Of a stretch of 64,000 nucleotides of DNA, positions 8,349 through 17,122 are shown piece after piece. The stretch comes from Salinigranum salinum. GTDB taxonomy: Archaea; Halobacteriota; Halobacteria; Halobacteriales; Haloferacaceae. Position 1 is the first letter of the stretch; every line of letters starts with the position of its first letter. The DNA lies in NCBI RefSeq assembly GCF_009176545.1, contig NZ_VTOJ01000002.1:1736001-1800000 (forward strand). Direction: 5' to 3'. Both the position numbers and the translations under genes were made by a program. The notes under the pieces are model-generated. The model was given only the letters and a program-made list of their open reading frames with translations. It was not told the origin of the DNA and made no database searches.

Positions 8349-9797
8349 ATGGGACGGGAATGGGGGGCGCTTCTGGGACTCGCAGTCGTCATGGGCGTCC
8401 TCGGAACCAGGGTGAGCGATCTCCTCGTCGCCGCGTGGGACAGCCACAGGACTGTCTACCACGTAGGATATACGGTCGTCGCGCTCTCGCCGGTCCGCGA
8501 TCCCGACATTTTCGTCGTCCTCGGCGTGGGGACCGTCGGGGGACTTCTCGTCTTTTTCGCCGTCGACGCACGAAAGCACAGGCAGGGACTCCTCCTGCTG
8601 ATCGGAGCAGCGCTCTTTGGCGGGACGGTGTTCCAGACGTGGGCGGAGACGGTCTCCTTCTTCGAGAACCTCCCGTGGGCGGTGGGGGGGCTGGTTCTCG
8701 GCGCCGTCGCGAGTTATCCACGCAGCACGATTCCGCCGCTGCACAGCGGGACGCGGGGAGACTTCGGAAGACGGTGGGAGTTTCCCTACGCGGGACTGTG
8801 GTTGTACGTGCTGGTCGTCGTCGTCTCCCTGATCGGACTGGTGGAGCGATACGTCCCGTACCGGAGTCCGATCGTCGCGCAGAACGCACCGCTCTCGCGG
8901 ACTGCACCACAGGTCACGGCGAGCGGGGTGCTGCTCGACGTTGTGAGCGTCGGGGCACTGGTGATCCTCGTGGCAGTGTTCGTCGACTACTCGAACGAGC
9001 ATCGGATCGTGTTGGTCTCGGAAGATCGACAGGAGCTCGGACGGGTGATCGGTGGCCTGTTCAGACAGGTGAGCGATCCGACTCCGGTCGGTCGCGACAT
9101 CTCGGTCCTCCGGGCTGTCGCACAGAACCGCCGGAGTTCGCAGCAAAAAGTGAGTAAGCCGGTGACCTTCGCGTACGCGGGCGGCCTTCTCGCGACGTGG
9201 CAGACCATCACGGCGGAACCCATTACGCTCCGCCGGAGGGATCCGTCGACGATCGGGGAACGGGTAAAGGAACGGCAGTCTCCGATTGGTCGGCTCAGGC
9301 AGCTCCTCCGTTGGGTCGCGAAGACCGTGATCCCCGGCACTCTCACGGCCCCGTTCAGTACCTACGGCCACATCGATCGAATCGACGATGCCGACACGAT
9401 CTTCTTCGTCCTGCCGGCGTCGGCGTTCATCAACGCGAGCTACCTCGACCAGTTCGAGCCCGGTGAGAGGGGCGTCGAAGACGAGTACCTCTACCGCTCC
9501 CGTCCGCGGAAATTGAAACCGTACATCGAAGCGTGCACACAGTATACCGGCGATCGGAGCCGTACGGCAGTGCTCGTAGTCACGGAGGGAGACCTCGCCC
9601 GTCGAGCGTTCGCCCTGGATCAGAGAGACGAGACGCGGACGGATGTCGCCCTCGACAACGGACCGTTCCTGCAGTACGTTGAGGAGAGCGTTCTCCAACT
9701 CGAGGGCAGGGAGCGCTCCTGCGATGTCATCGTGGTCGATCGACCTCCGGGTGAGATGCGAGGCACGGGGTTCGAATCACTCGCCCGTCATCTCTGA
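8349..9797 (+). CDS. Multipass membrane protein with a degenerate GTPase-like domain (pseudo-GTPase)
   Basis: A 482-residue protein that starts 3 bp after the tubulin-like gene. Hydrophobic helices lie at about residues 5-28, 53-72, 80-96, 105-120, 150-172 and 195-215, followed by a roughly 265-residue soluble part. It is a paralogue of the next protein: VGGLLVFFAVDARKHRQG aligns with VVGLSLVLLFDDFKRRQG, and HRIVLVSEDRQELGRVIGGL with RNVLMLGPARSGKSAAFGGL. The P-loop position (residues 224-231) therefore reads SEDRQELG and should not bind phosphate. Other GTPase-like strands persist: DDADTIFFVLPASAF matches YADTLILVVPLDDF, and AVLVVTEGDLA is a G4-like strand. The likely role is a structural or regulatory partner of the active GTPase; this is inferred from sequence only. 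Confidence 0.75.
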   Translation: MGREWGALLGLAVVMGVLGTRVSDLLVAAWDSHRTVYHVGYTVVALSPVRDPDIFVVLGVGTVGGLLVFFAVDARKHRQGLLLLIGAALFGGTVFQTWAETVSFFENLPWAVGGLVLGAVASYPRSTIPPLHSGTRGDFGRRWEFPYAGLWLYVLVVVVSLIGLVERYVPYRSPIVAQNAPLSRTAPQVTASGVLLDVVSVGALVILVAVFVDYSNEHRIVLVSEDRQELGRVIGGLFRQVSDPTPVGRDISVLRAVAQNRRSSQQKVSKPVTFAYAGGLLATWQTITAEPITLRRRDPSTIGERVKERQSPIGRLRQLLRWVAKTVIPGTLTAPFSTYGHIDRIDDADTIFFVLPASAFINASYLDQFEPGERGVEDEYLYRSRPRKLKPYIEACTQYTGDRSRTAVLVVTEGDLARRAFALDQRDETRTDVALDNGPFLQYVEESVLQLEGRERSCDVIVVDRPPGEMRGTGFESLARHL

Positions 9798-10015
9798 CGA
9801 CGTCGCCTGTTCGAACCAGCGTCGTGTGAGCCACGCCACGGTTCGGTCGCTCTCGCGCCGTGAGCGTGCGTCGGTCGTTCGCCATCTCGGAGGATCGTCG
9901 GGTCGGTTCGAAGGTGGCCGTACACCCAGGACCGTCTTTCGTTCGAGAATCCTCAGTTCTAATCCTGATCACGGAACACGAATGTTTATGTAACAAGACG
10001 AGAACGAATCCAGAT
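9798..10015. other. Gap inside the module with an internal promoter
   Basis: 218 bp without a credible gene, between the pseudo-GTPase and GTPase genes. The right end has AATGTTTATGTAAC (9981-9994), a TATA-like box about 25-35 bp before ATG 10016, so the last two genes may be transcribed separately from the first two. Confidence 0.55.
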
Positions 10016-12148
10016 ATGACCCGGGAACACTCCGACCGCATCGGACCCGACGTGCGCGGGACGTTTTACAGGTTAGTTCCCAACGGGTATTCCCTCCAAC
10101 GTTCTCTCCCGAACCGCTGGTACGTCGAACTACCCGCCTATCTCTTTCTTCTCGTCGCCGGTGGTCTGTTAGTCAGTCGAATGCTGGCGATCGCGTGGAC
10201 GCGTCCCGAGCCGACGTATCCGTCGTGGGGAGTGACTCGTATCCTCGTTCGCAGCGTTCTCGAAGGGGCGAACATCCCGCCACAGGTGTTCTTCTACGTG
10301 CCGACCGGGTTCGTCGTCGGCCTCTCGCTGGTACTCCTCTTCGACGACTTCAAACGACGGCAAGGGATCATCGTACTCGTCGGGATGCTCCTGCTCTCTG
10401 TGCTGGTGCTGGTACCGTTCGGTGTGCTCATCGGACCGCTGCTCAGTGGGTTCACGCTCGCCGGTGGGCTGCTCGGCCTCGTCGCTCTTGGCGTCGGGCT
10501 CGCGGTCGGTGGTCTCAGGCCGAAACACTTCGCATTACCCGAACGTGGTGAGATCCACCGCGACCGAAGCTGGAGTATCCTCAACCCGAAACAGCGGCCG
10601 CTCGAGTTCGACACCGCACCACGGCTCCTCCTCGAGATCGCGTTCTGGGCGTGTGTGGTGGGGTTCATCGACGCACACGTCATCTACGACCCGCCGATCA
10701 GGGCGACCGGAAACGGGCTTCTCGTGTCGATGATGGCATCGGGACCGTTCTCGATCCCGGAACCGTTCGTAGTCGAACAGGTGGTGATCGGGCAGTGGGG
10801 GCTGCTCCATCTCGCCGGCATCGTGATGCTCCTCCTGGGCCTCGACGCGCTCCGAATCTACGAGGTGAACCGCAACGTGTTGATGCTCGGCCCGGCGCGA
10901 AGCGGCAAGAGCGCGGCGTTCGGTGGGCTCCACGAGGCACTCGACCGCTTCGAGGAGTCGAACACGATGCAGTGGCAGGGTGACGCGCTCCGTGACGCGA
11001 TCAGCGAGGGACGGTTCCCGGACCCGAACGAGGTCGGTCGGTTCGAGGGCGCGGCCGGGACGCGTTACCTGCACATGCCGTACGTGTGGGGGAAACTCTT
11101 CCCGAAACGGGTCTCGTTCGACACGGTCGACTACCCCGGGGAGAGCCTCGAGCGGATCCTCAGACCGTTCTACGACGATCCGGGTCCGGGGGCCACCAAC
11201 ACGAACCCGTACGGTCTCTCGGTACTCGGTCAGGCCGCCGCGACCGACGGTGGACGGACCACGAGCGGAGAGACGGAGCGTTCGGGGGTCGACCAGGGAG
11301 GAGAGGACGCCGAGGTGATCGACGAAGACGAGGACGACCCGGGGAGGTCACAGAGAGACCCACACCAGACCGAAACGAGTCAGTACTCCACGAGCTACAC
11401 GCCAGCGGGCAGCTGGGACGATGCCGTCTACGGGCTCAAAACGGAGCTCGGATCGGCCGATCCCGAGATGACGACTGTCATCCAGCGTATCTCCGACATG
11501 GTCTACTACGCCGACACGCTCATTCTCGTGGTCCCGCTGGACGACTTCATCGTGCCGATCGCTGCCCGGGGGAACGAGCCATCGTACGTCGAGGTGTACG
11601 ACGAGGACGAGGTGACGTTCGGGAGCGACGTGGTGACGGCGACGACGGAAGTCGACGGCGAGCGAATCTCGACCGAGTACACGGACGTGGAGTTCCAGCG
11701 ACGGTTCACCGCACTCAGGTACCAGGGGAAGAGCTACTACTCACGGAGGCCCGAGACTCGCGCCAGACCGAACCAGTATCTCGACTGGTATCGCTCGCTC
11801 GTGAGCGTGTTCGGCGGTGACAAGACGTTCGTCATGGTTCCAACGATGTCGGACCTGGCCGTCGACGACATGCGGGCGGCCGAGGGCAACAGTCGAATAG
11901 ACCCCGGACGGCGAGACGTGTACCCCGACTTCGCGGCTCACATCGAAGACGAAGTCCTCAAGAAACAGAGTCAGAAGGTCGATCAGGTGATCGGTGAGCC
12001 ACACATTCCCGGACTGTATCCGATCTGGTATACGATCGTGGACGATCGCGCGCCCGAAGACGACGACGAGGATCTGTCGATCGACACGAGCGTCAGACCG
12101 ACGATACTGAACGGGGCCGAACAGCTCCTGAAGAAGGTGAACTGGTGA
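10016..12148 (+). CDS. Multipass membrane protein fused to a P-loop (TRAFAC-like) GTPase domain
   Basis: A 710-residue protein. ATG 10016 is supported by a TATA-like box and because the 52 codons upstream of it cross that promoter. There are about six hydrophobic helices in residues 40-285. A cytosolic domain follows: Walker A GPARSGKS at 292-299; DTVDYPGE at 369-376, resembling the G3 DxxG region; the hydrophobic strand ADTLILVVPLDDF; and FVMVPTMSDL with TMSD at 610-613, a plausible G4 (N/T)KxD equivalent. Between G3 and the later strands is a low-complexity acidic insert (about 400-455: GGEDAEVIDEDEDDPG) that is probably a disordered loop. GTP rather than ATP specificity is inferred from the G4-like motif. 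Its paralogue immediately upstream lacks the P-loop. Only 1 bp separates its stop from the next ATG. Confidence 0.75.
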   Translation: MTREHSDRIGPDVRGTFYRLVPNGYSLQRSLPNRWYVELPAYLFLLVAGGLLVSRMLAIAWTRPEPTYPSWGVTRILVRSVLEGANIPPQVFFYVPTGFVVGLSLVLLFDDFKRRQGIIVLVGMLLLSVLVLVPFGVLIGPLLSGFTLAGGLLGLVALGVGLAVGGLRPKHFALPERGEIHRDRSWSILNPKQRPLEFDTAPRLLLEIAFWACVVGFIDAHVIYDPPIRATGNGLLVSMMASGPFSIPEPFVVEQVVIGQWGLLHLAGIVMLLLGLDALRIYEVNRNVLMLGPARSGKSAAFGGLHEALDRFEESNTMQWQGDALRDAISEGRFPDPNEVGRFEGAAGTRYLHMPYVWGKLFPKRVSFDTVDYPGESLERILRPFYDDPGPGATNTNPYGLSVLGQAAATDGGRTTSGETERSGVDQGGEDAEVIDEDEDDPGRSQRDPHQTETSQYSTSYTPAGSWDDAVYGLKTELGSADPEMTTVIQRISDMVYYADTLILVVPLDDFIVPIAARGNEPSYVEVYDEDEVTFGSDVVTATTEVDGERISTEYTDVEFQRRFTALRYQGKSYYSRRPETRARPNQYLDWYRSLVSVFGGDKTFVMVPTMSDLAVDDMRAAEGNSRIDPGRRDVYPDFAAHIEDEVLKKQSQKVDQVIGEPHIPGLYPIWYTIVDDRAPEDDDEDLSIDTSVRPTILNGAEQLLKKVNW

Positions 12149-12149
12149 G

Positions 12150-15100
12150 ATGCAAGAGGTTCGTATCTTCGGTGGTCCGACAGGGGAGTTGATCGTCGGC
12201 GACGGGGAATCCGGATCGATCCGGTCCGACATCAAGGCGGAGTATCACACGCCCGTCCTGCTCTACTACGACCCTACCGGAGAGACGCGGACGATCCGGA
12301 CGTACCTCCGTCTGAGTGACAGGGACCGAAGTCAACAGTACATGGCCGAGTACGTCGACGACCAGGACGCCGATCTCGTCGCGTCGTACAAGCGGGCGGT
12401 GACCGAGCTGATCGAACAGACCGAGTGGACAGTGAACACGGCGGAATCGGAGAGTGCCAATCAGATCGTCTACGACCGCCTCGGCGTCGTCGACGAGGGG
12501 CAAACACGCGACATCGACGAACGGCTCGGTCAGTGCGTTCAGAAAGACGACGAGACGAAGTCGCTGTTCAACAACCGCGAGCAGTTCGAGAGCTTCGGGT
12601 TCGGCGTCCCGGACAGACGTACTGCTGTGGTGCTGTTCGAGGTCCTGCGCGAGCGGTATCCGGACAGTTCGATCGCGATCAGCGGCCAGGAGAACGTTCG
12701 GTCCATCGTCGACGTCGACGTTCTCATCGTTCCCAAGGGAAAGTACGAACGGATCGCGTACACCGATCGAACGTGGGACGAGTGGCGGGACCGCAAGTAC
12801 GAGATCGCCAAAAATGACATCGAGACGAAGCTCGAGCAACTCGCGACGACCGTCGAAACGTCCGAGACGACTCAGTCGGCCGCGATGGCTCGCGCGCTGA
12901 CACGGGCCGGGCTCGAAGAGGCGATCGGAATCGTAGCCCGTGGGGACGACGAGACGGGACCGTTCGTTCGTAAACTGAAGACGAACGCGCGGTTTTTCAC
13001 CCCGTACACTGTCCTCGCCGGCGTTCTCGTCGCAACGGTACTCACCGGAGCAGGGAACCTCCTCACTGACCTCCGCAGAACGGGAGAGTTCACGATGCCG
13101 GTGGCGCGGCTCAGGCCGTACGTTTCGTCGATCCGCTTCCAGAGCTGGCTGCTCGTAGCGGTGAGCGGCACGATCAGTGTTCTGGGACTGTTCGTTCCGC
13201 CTGCGACGGCACCGGCAGGGCCGGTCCTCTCCCGGTCGGGATCGAACTCCCAGACGACACGAGCGACGACGGAGTGGGGGGAAGACGTTCGAGAGTCCGG
13301 GGACGAGGTCGTCGACGCGTTGGGACAGCTCCGCGAGTACGCGGACGACGACGACGTGTTCGCGAGTGATCGAGACCAGCTCCTCTCCTCGCACGTCACG
13401 GTCGTCGACGCGCGAACGGAGCGGCGGAACGCGGTTGGAGGCGCGATCGTCGGAGCAGTGGGAGCGCTCGCCGCCGGTGTCGCGATCTTCGTCGGCGCGT
13501 CGGAAGTGGCGAGGCTCGCCTTCTCCCTGCTGAGTACGTACTGGTGGACCGTGCTCGAGGTGCTGACGGTCGTCGCCGTCGGGATCGTCGGAATCCGCGC
13601 AGCACCACACGTTCGCTCGGGAGTCACACGGTTGTATCGCGGCGTGACGTCCCGCCCGTCTGGAGGAGTGCGTATTCCGGGACTGTCGCGCGGTTCGTCG
13701 AGGGGTACAAGCAAGAACTTCTCTCAGTTCGAGGCGGAGCTCGAGGCAGGAGAGAAGCCGAAACCGAGCGAGTACATCCACATCGTGGAAGAGGAGAATT
13801 TCAACTGGAACGTCAGAAAAAAAGTGGCGTACGAGCTGAGAGATCGCGCCTCGAAGTCGGAGCGCGAGAAGATCGATCCCGTCTACGACGTCGGAAAACT
13901 GGAAGACGGGGAGGGCCAGGGACAGCTCGACCACTACTACCAGTACCTAGGTGGGGGGCACAACGAGAAGATCCGAAAACGCGCCGCGAAGGCCCTCTCG
14001 AAGCTCGACCAGCACCATCCGGTGGAACAGCAGCGCCGGATCAACCAGATACTCGACACGGAGTCTCGAAGCCACGACACGGCCGACACCCAGCCGGACA
14101 GCCCCGAAACCGAGAGCGGTGCCGAGACACCCGGTGACCAGACGCATCAGACCGACACGCTGGCCGCCGACAGGGAGACCAGCACTGAAACCACCCCCCG
14201 GCAACAGCAATCCGCCCGGTCCGTGGTACCGAAAAGTTTCGGGACTGCAGAGACGGAGCAGCCGAATCCACGGCGGTTCGCGCACTATCGGGGCGACGCC
14301 TGGCGGAGTGGGTCGAACACGAGCGTCGGAAACGCGATGGAGGAACCACCCGCCGAGGGGAAACCACTCGTCGACCTCTCCCACCACAAAGAGGTGTCGT
14401 CCCCGGTCATCGCCGACGGTCGCGTCTTTGTGACGGCCGATCGGAAGCTGATCGAGTGTGAGATCGACACCGGAGCGTGCGACGACAGGACGGCCGAGAT
14501 TCTACAAGACAGGCTGTTGTACAGCGGACCACCGACGGTCGTGAACGACATCGTGTATGCGGTGACGAAAGGTGGACGGGTGGTCGGGGTATCGACCGAC
14601 GACGTCGTCCTGAACGTGGAACTCGACGGGGCCAGTCCGACGACGCCAGCAGTCCGCAACGGGATCGCATACGTCACGTACGAATCCGACGACGGGGGGG
14701 CAGTCGCTGCAGTGCACCCGGATTGGCCCGAGTCTGTGGTGGTCTCGGAGCTTCAGACACCGGTTACCCGACCCATCGCGACGAAGGACCACGTCATCGT
14801 CAGCCACGGGACGAAGGTCTCGGTCTTCGACCGAAACAAGCCCTTGCGGCTGTTGTGGACCGACTCGCCGAACGACGGGATACAGCCCCTCATGGGAGCA
14901 GCGGGCCACCACGATCGAGGTGATCTCTACGTTGCGGATTCGGAGTACCTGTACGTCTACCGGTCCGTCTCCGAGGGCCTGTCAGATCCCGAGAGAAGCA
15001 AGTTCCCCGGCGACGAGGGCACGTTGTTCGAACCGGCAGTCACGAGAGATTACGCCGTCGTCGCGGGGGGGACCGATATGCTGTTCAGGGGAATGGGTAG

Positions 15101-15341
15101 TCCCGAGTCGAAATCGTACGACACACGGATCGTTGCGCCGCCGGTGTGTACCGACGACGCGATCATCACCGTGCACAACCCTGGGGGAGGGAGGGGAGAG
15201 CTCCGCGCGAGAAGTTCGTTTGGCAACACCACATCGTGGGTCAAACCGGTGCAAGGGCCGGTCGTGGGCGAGCCTGCGGTCACCAGGGACTGCATCGCGG
15301 TCCTCACGACTCGGGGGAAGATCGTGCTGTTCACTCGGTGA
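12150..15341 (+). CDS. Large membrane protein with helical repeats and C-terminal PQQ-like beta-propeller
   Basis: A 1063-residue protein whose ATG lies 1 bp after the GTPase stop, so it is translationally linked. The order of parts is: soluble N-terminal region of unknown fold (1-280); hydrophobic helices near 285-302, 331-350, 428-448 and 468-485; a charged helical segment at about 523-635 (NVRKKVAYELRDRA, IRKRAAKALSKL) that looks like HEAT-type repeats; a disordered Thr/Gln/Glu linker to about 705; then a propeller beginning YRGDAWRSGSNTS, with repeated VSSPVIADGRVFV, SGPPTVVNDIVYAV, PTTPAVRNGIAYV, EPAVTRDYAVV and GEPAVTRDCIAVL blades typical of PQQ_2. Four TM helices put both ends on the same side. 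With no signal peptide, the propeller is probably cytosolic, unlike most PQQ-type propellers. It may act as a scaffold for the GTPase and tubulin-like protein. Confidence 0.7.
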   Translation: MQEVRIFGGPTGELIVGDGESGSIRSDIKAEYHTPVLLYYDPTGETRTIRTYLRLSDRDRSQQYMAEYVDDQDADLVASYKRAVTELIEQTEWTVNTAESESANQIVYDRLGVVDEGQTRDIDERLGQCVQKDDETKSLFNNREQFESFGFGVPDRRTAVVLFEVLRERYPDSSIAISGQENVRSIVDVDVLIVPKGKYERIAYTDRTWDEWRDRKYEIAKNDIETKLEQLATTVETSETTQSAAMARALTRAGLEEAIGIVARGDDETGPFVRKLKTNARFFTPYTVLAGVLVATVLTGAGNLLTDLRRTGEFTMPVARLRPYVSSIRFQSWLLVAVSGTISVLGLFVPPATAPAGPVLSRSGSNSQTTRATTEWGEDVRESGDEVVDALGQLREYADDDDVFASDRDQLLSSHVTVVDARTERRNAVGGAIVGAVGALAAGVAIFVGASEVARLAFSLLSTYWWTVLEVLTVVAVGIVGIRAAPHVRSGVTRLYRGVTSRPSGGVRIPGLSRGSSRGTSKNFSQFEAELEAGEKPKPSEYIHIVEEENFNWNVRKKVAYELRDRASKSEREKIDPVYDVGKLEDGEGQGQLDHYYQYLGGGHNEKIRKRAAKALSKLDQHHPVEQQRRINQILDTESRSHDTADTQPDSPETESGAETPGDQTHQTDTLAADRETSTETTPRQQQSARSVVPKSFGTAETEQPNPRRFAHYRGDAWRSGSNTSVGNAMEEPPAEGKPLVDLSHHKEVSSPVIADGRVFVTADRKLIECEIDTGACDDRTAEILQDRLLYSGPPTVVNDIVYAVTKGGRVVGVSTDDVVLNVELDGASPTTPAVRNGIAYVTYESDDGGAVAAVHPDWPESVVVSELQTPVTRPIATKDHVIVSHGTKVSVFDRNKPLRLLWTDSPNDGIQPLMGAAGHHDRGDLYVADSEYLYVYRSVSEGLSDPERSKFPGDEGTLFEPAVTRDYAVVAGGTDMLFRGMGSPESKSYDTRIVAPPVCTDDAIITVHNPGGGRGELRARSSFGNTTSWVKPVQGPVVGEPAVTRDCIAVLTTRGKIVLFTR

Positions 15342-15422
15342 GTCGGGACCCCGGATCCGAAGCGGCCTGAGGCAGCACCGGCACACCACCGTGAAGCGGT
15401 GAGGGTCGGTACGATCTCACGA

Positions 15423-16988
15423 CTACCGGCGCACGTAGAGGTAGACCGCCACGATCACTACGGCGGCAAGACCGATCACCACACCCGGGATCTGGACCGG
15501 TTCTGGGGGTCGGGGTCGGCTCTCGTCTGCGTCCCCCACACCGGTGTCTGCGTCAGTGTCGTCGAGTGCGGTCTGAGCGTCCGCGCCACTCTCTCGACCG
15601 TCCCCATTGCTGTCGGCGTCGGAACTGGTGGTCGTCGATTCGCCGGTATCCGTCTGTACAGCAGTCTCTGTTCGCGGTTCGACTGTTTCGGTGCCCGGCG
15701 GTTCGACGGTAGCGGATCGGATGTGTTCCTCTCCGTCGACATCGACGACGCGAAGGAGGATCGTGGTATCCGACCCGTCGGCGGCCGCGAGCTGTTCGTC
15801 GATGGTGAGGTTCTGCCCGGTCGATTCACCGTCGTACAGCTGTTTGAAGTCGATCGTTTCGTCGCTTCCCCGTGGTGCAGTTTCGACGCTCACCCGCTGG
15901 TATGAGCCGAACTGAACCGAACCCTGGACGTGGACCGACCCGTTGTGCCACGTGACGTCGCTGAACGACATCTCGGGCACCACGCTGTCGTTGTACACGA
16001 CCGTGAACTCCTCGGTCACCGTGTTCCCGGCGACGTCTGTCGCCGAGACTCGAACCGTGTTCTCGCCGGGGTTGAGCGGGATGCGTCGGTCGAACGAGAC
16101 GGATCGCCGTTCGGAATCGACCGCCGGTCCGTTAGAGGTCACGAGACTGGCCGATCCGATTCGGTTCTCGACGGTGTAATCGATTCGATCGATCTGGGTG
16201 TTGTCTGAGGCACTCCCCGAAAGGACGACAGAGCTGGAACGGACGGTCGTCGGGAGTTCGTCGACAGTGAGTGTGGGATCGGTCCTGTCGACGACGACGA
16301 TCTCGAACTCGTACGACCGTGTGTTCCCCAGGGTGTCCGTCATAGTGAACTCGATGTCGTTCTCACCGTATCCGACGGAGACGTTCTGTGAGAACGTGTC
16401 GCCGGGGTCTCGTATCTGGTGGGATCTGGCGGCGACGCGGATCTCACCCACCTGTTCGTACCGATGACGTCGTTCGATCGTGACCGTCTTCACACCCGAG
16501 AGGTCTGAGAGCGTCCCGGAGATGGTGAGACTCGACGATGATTCGGAAACTGAATCCGGGGGACGTGACTGAACCTCGGTCTGAAACGGCGAGTCGAACC
16601 CGACGAAAGGACCGACCCCGTCTTTGATCAGCGTGAACTGCGTGGATTCGACTCCACCAGCGGAATCACGAACGAGGACCTCGACGTCGTTCGCCTCGTT
16701 GTTTTCCAGTGACACGACGAACTCGGTCGTGAACTCCGTCGAGTCCGGGGAGAACGACCGTGTCGTCTCACCGTTGACCCGAACGGCGACCGTCTCGATC
16801 TCGTCAGCTGCCGTCGTCGTGATCTCCATCGACGGATTCTGTCTGAACGACAGTTCGTCTCCACTGGTGACGTTCGTCTTCTCGACCGTGACGTCGAGTG
16901 TGGGCGTGTCGGCGACTGCAGCCCCTGCTCCGACCCCAAGGACGATCAGTAGCACGAGAACGCCAGTCGAGAGGGGTCTGGCAGTCAT
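15423..16988 (-). CDS. Exported, membrane-anchored protein with Ig-like repeats
   Basis: A 521-residue protein, ATG at 16988. It has a Sec-type signal peptide (MTARPLSTGVLVLLIVLGVG.. ending in AVA-D). At least three Ig-like modules share a spacing of DxxGxxxxxxFxxxxxDxxxP: LVRDSAGGVESTQFTLIKDG, MTDTLGNTRSYEFEIVVVDR and ATDVAGNTVTEEFTVVYNDS. This is the pattern of prokaryotic Big-type cadherin/Ig folds. A Thr/Ser/Asp/Glu-rich stalk follows, then a C-terminal TM helix (IPGVVIGLAAVVIVAVYLYV) with a short RR tail, giving a type I anchor with the Ig repeats outside. It is convergent with the tubulin/GTPase genes (81-bp gap) and shares their codon character, so it is likely part of the same module as a surface or sensor component. 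Confidence 0.72.
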   Translation of the reverse strand: MTARPLSTGVLVLLIVLGVGAGAAVADTPTLDVTVEKTNVTSGDELSFRQNPSMEITTTAADEIETVAVRVNGETTRSFSPDSTEFTTEFVVSLENNEANDVEVLVRDSAGGVESTQFTLIKDGVGPFVGFDSPFQTEVQSRPPDSVSESSSSLTISGTLSDLSGVKTVTIERRHRYEQVGEIRVAARSHQIRDPGDTFSQNVSVGYGENDIEFTMTDTLGNTRSYEFEIVVVDRTDPTLTVDELPTTVRSSSVVLSGSASDNTQIDRIDYTVENRIGSASLVTSNGPAVDSERRSVSFDRRIPLNPGENTVRVSATDVAGNTVTEEFTVVYNDSVVPEMSFSDVTWHNGSVHVQGSVQFGSYQRVSVETAPRGSDETIDFKQLYDGESTGQNLTIDEQLAAADGSDTTILLRVVDVDGEEHIRSATVEPPGTETVEPRTETAVQTDTGESTTTSSDADSNGDGRESGADAQTALDDTDADTGVGDADESRPRPPEPVQIPGVVIGLAAVVIVAVYLYVRR

Positions 16989-17122
16989 GTCAGAAGGCTC
17001 GTTAATCAGTGTAGTAAATGTTTGGTCCCTCGGAAGATCGGGTCCACCAGCGAGCCCGGCAAGAACCAGTTGTACCTCAAGATTGACACTTGTATATAGC
17101 TCAGCACGGTCGTAGCCGCGGG

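Noticed and set aside
7011..9698. An 895-codon minus-strand open frame across the tubulin-like and pseudo-GTPase genes
   Set aside because: Lies antisense to two well-supported genes and shows no family motifs; long antisense frames are expected in high-GC DNA.
9769..9778. GGTTCGAATC resembling a tRNA T-loop
   Set aside because: It falls in the coding end of the 8349 gene (GTGFESLARHL) and the flanking bases do not form a T-arm, anticodon or acceptor stem.
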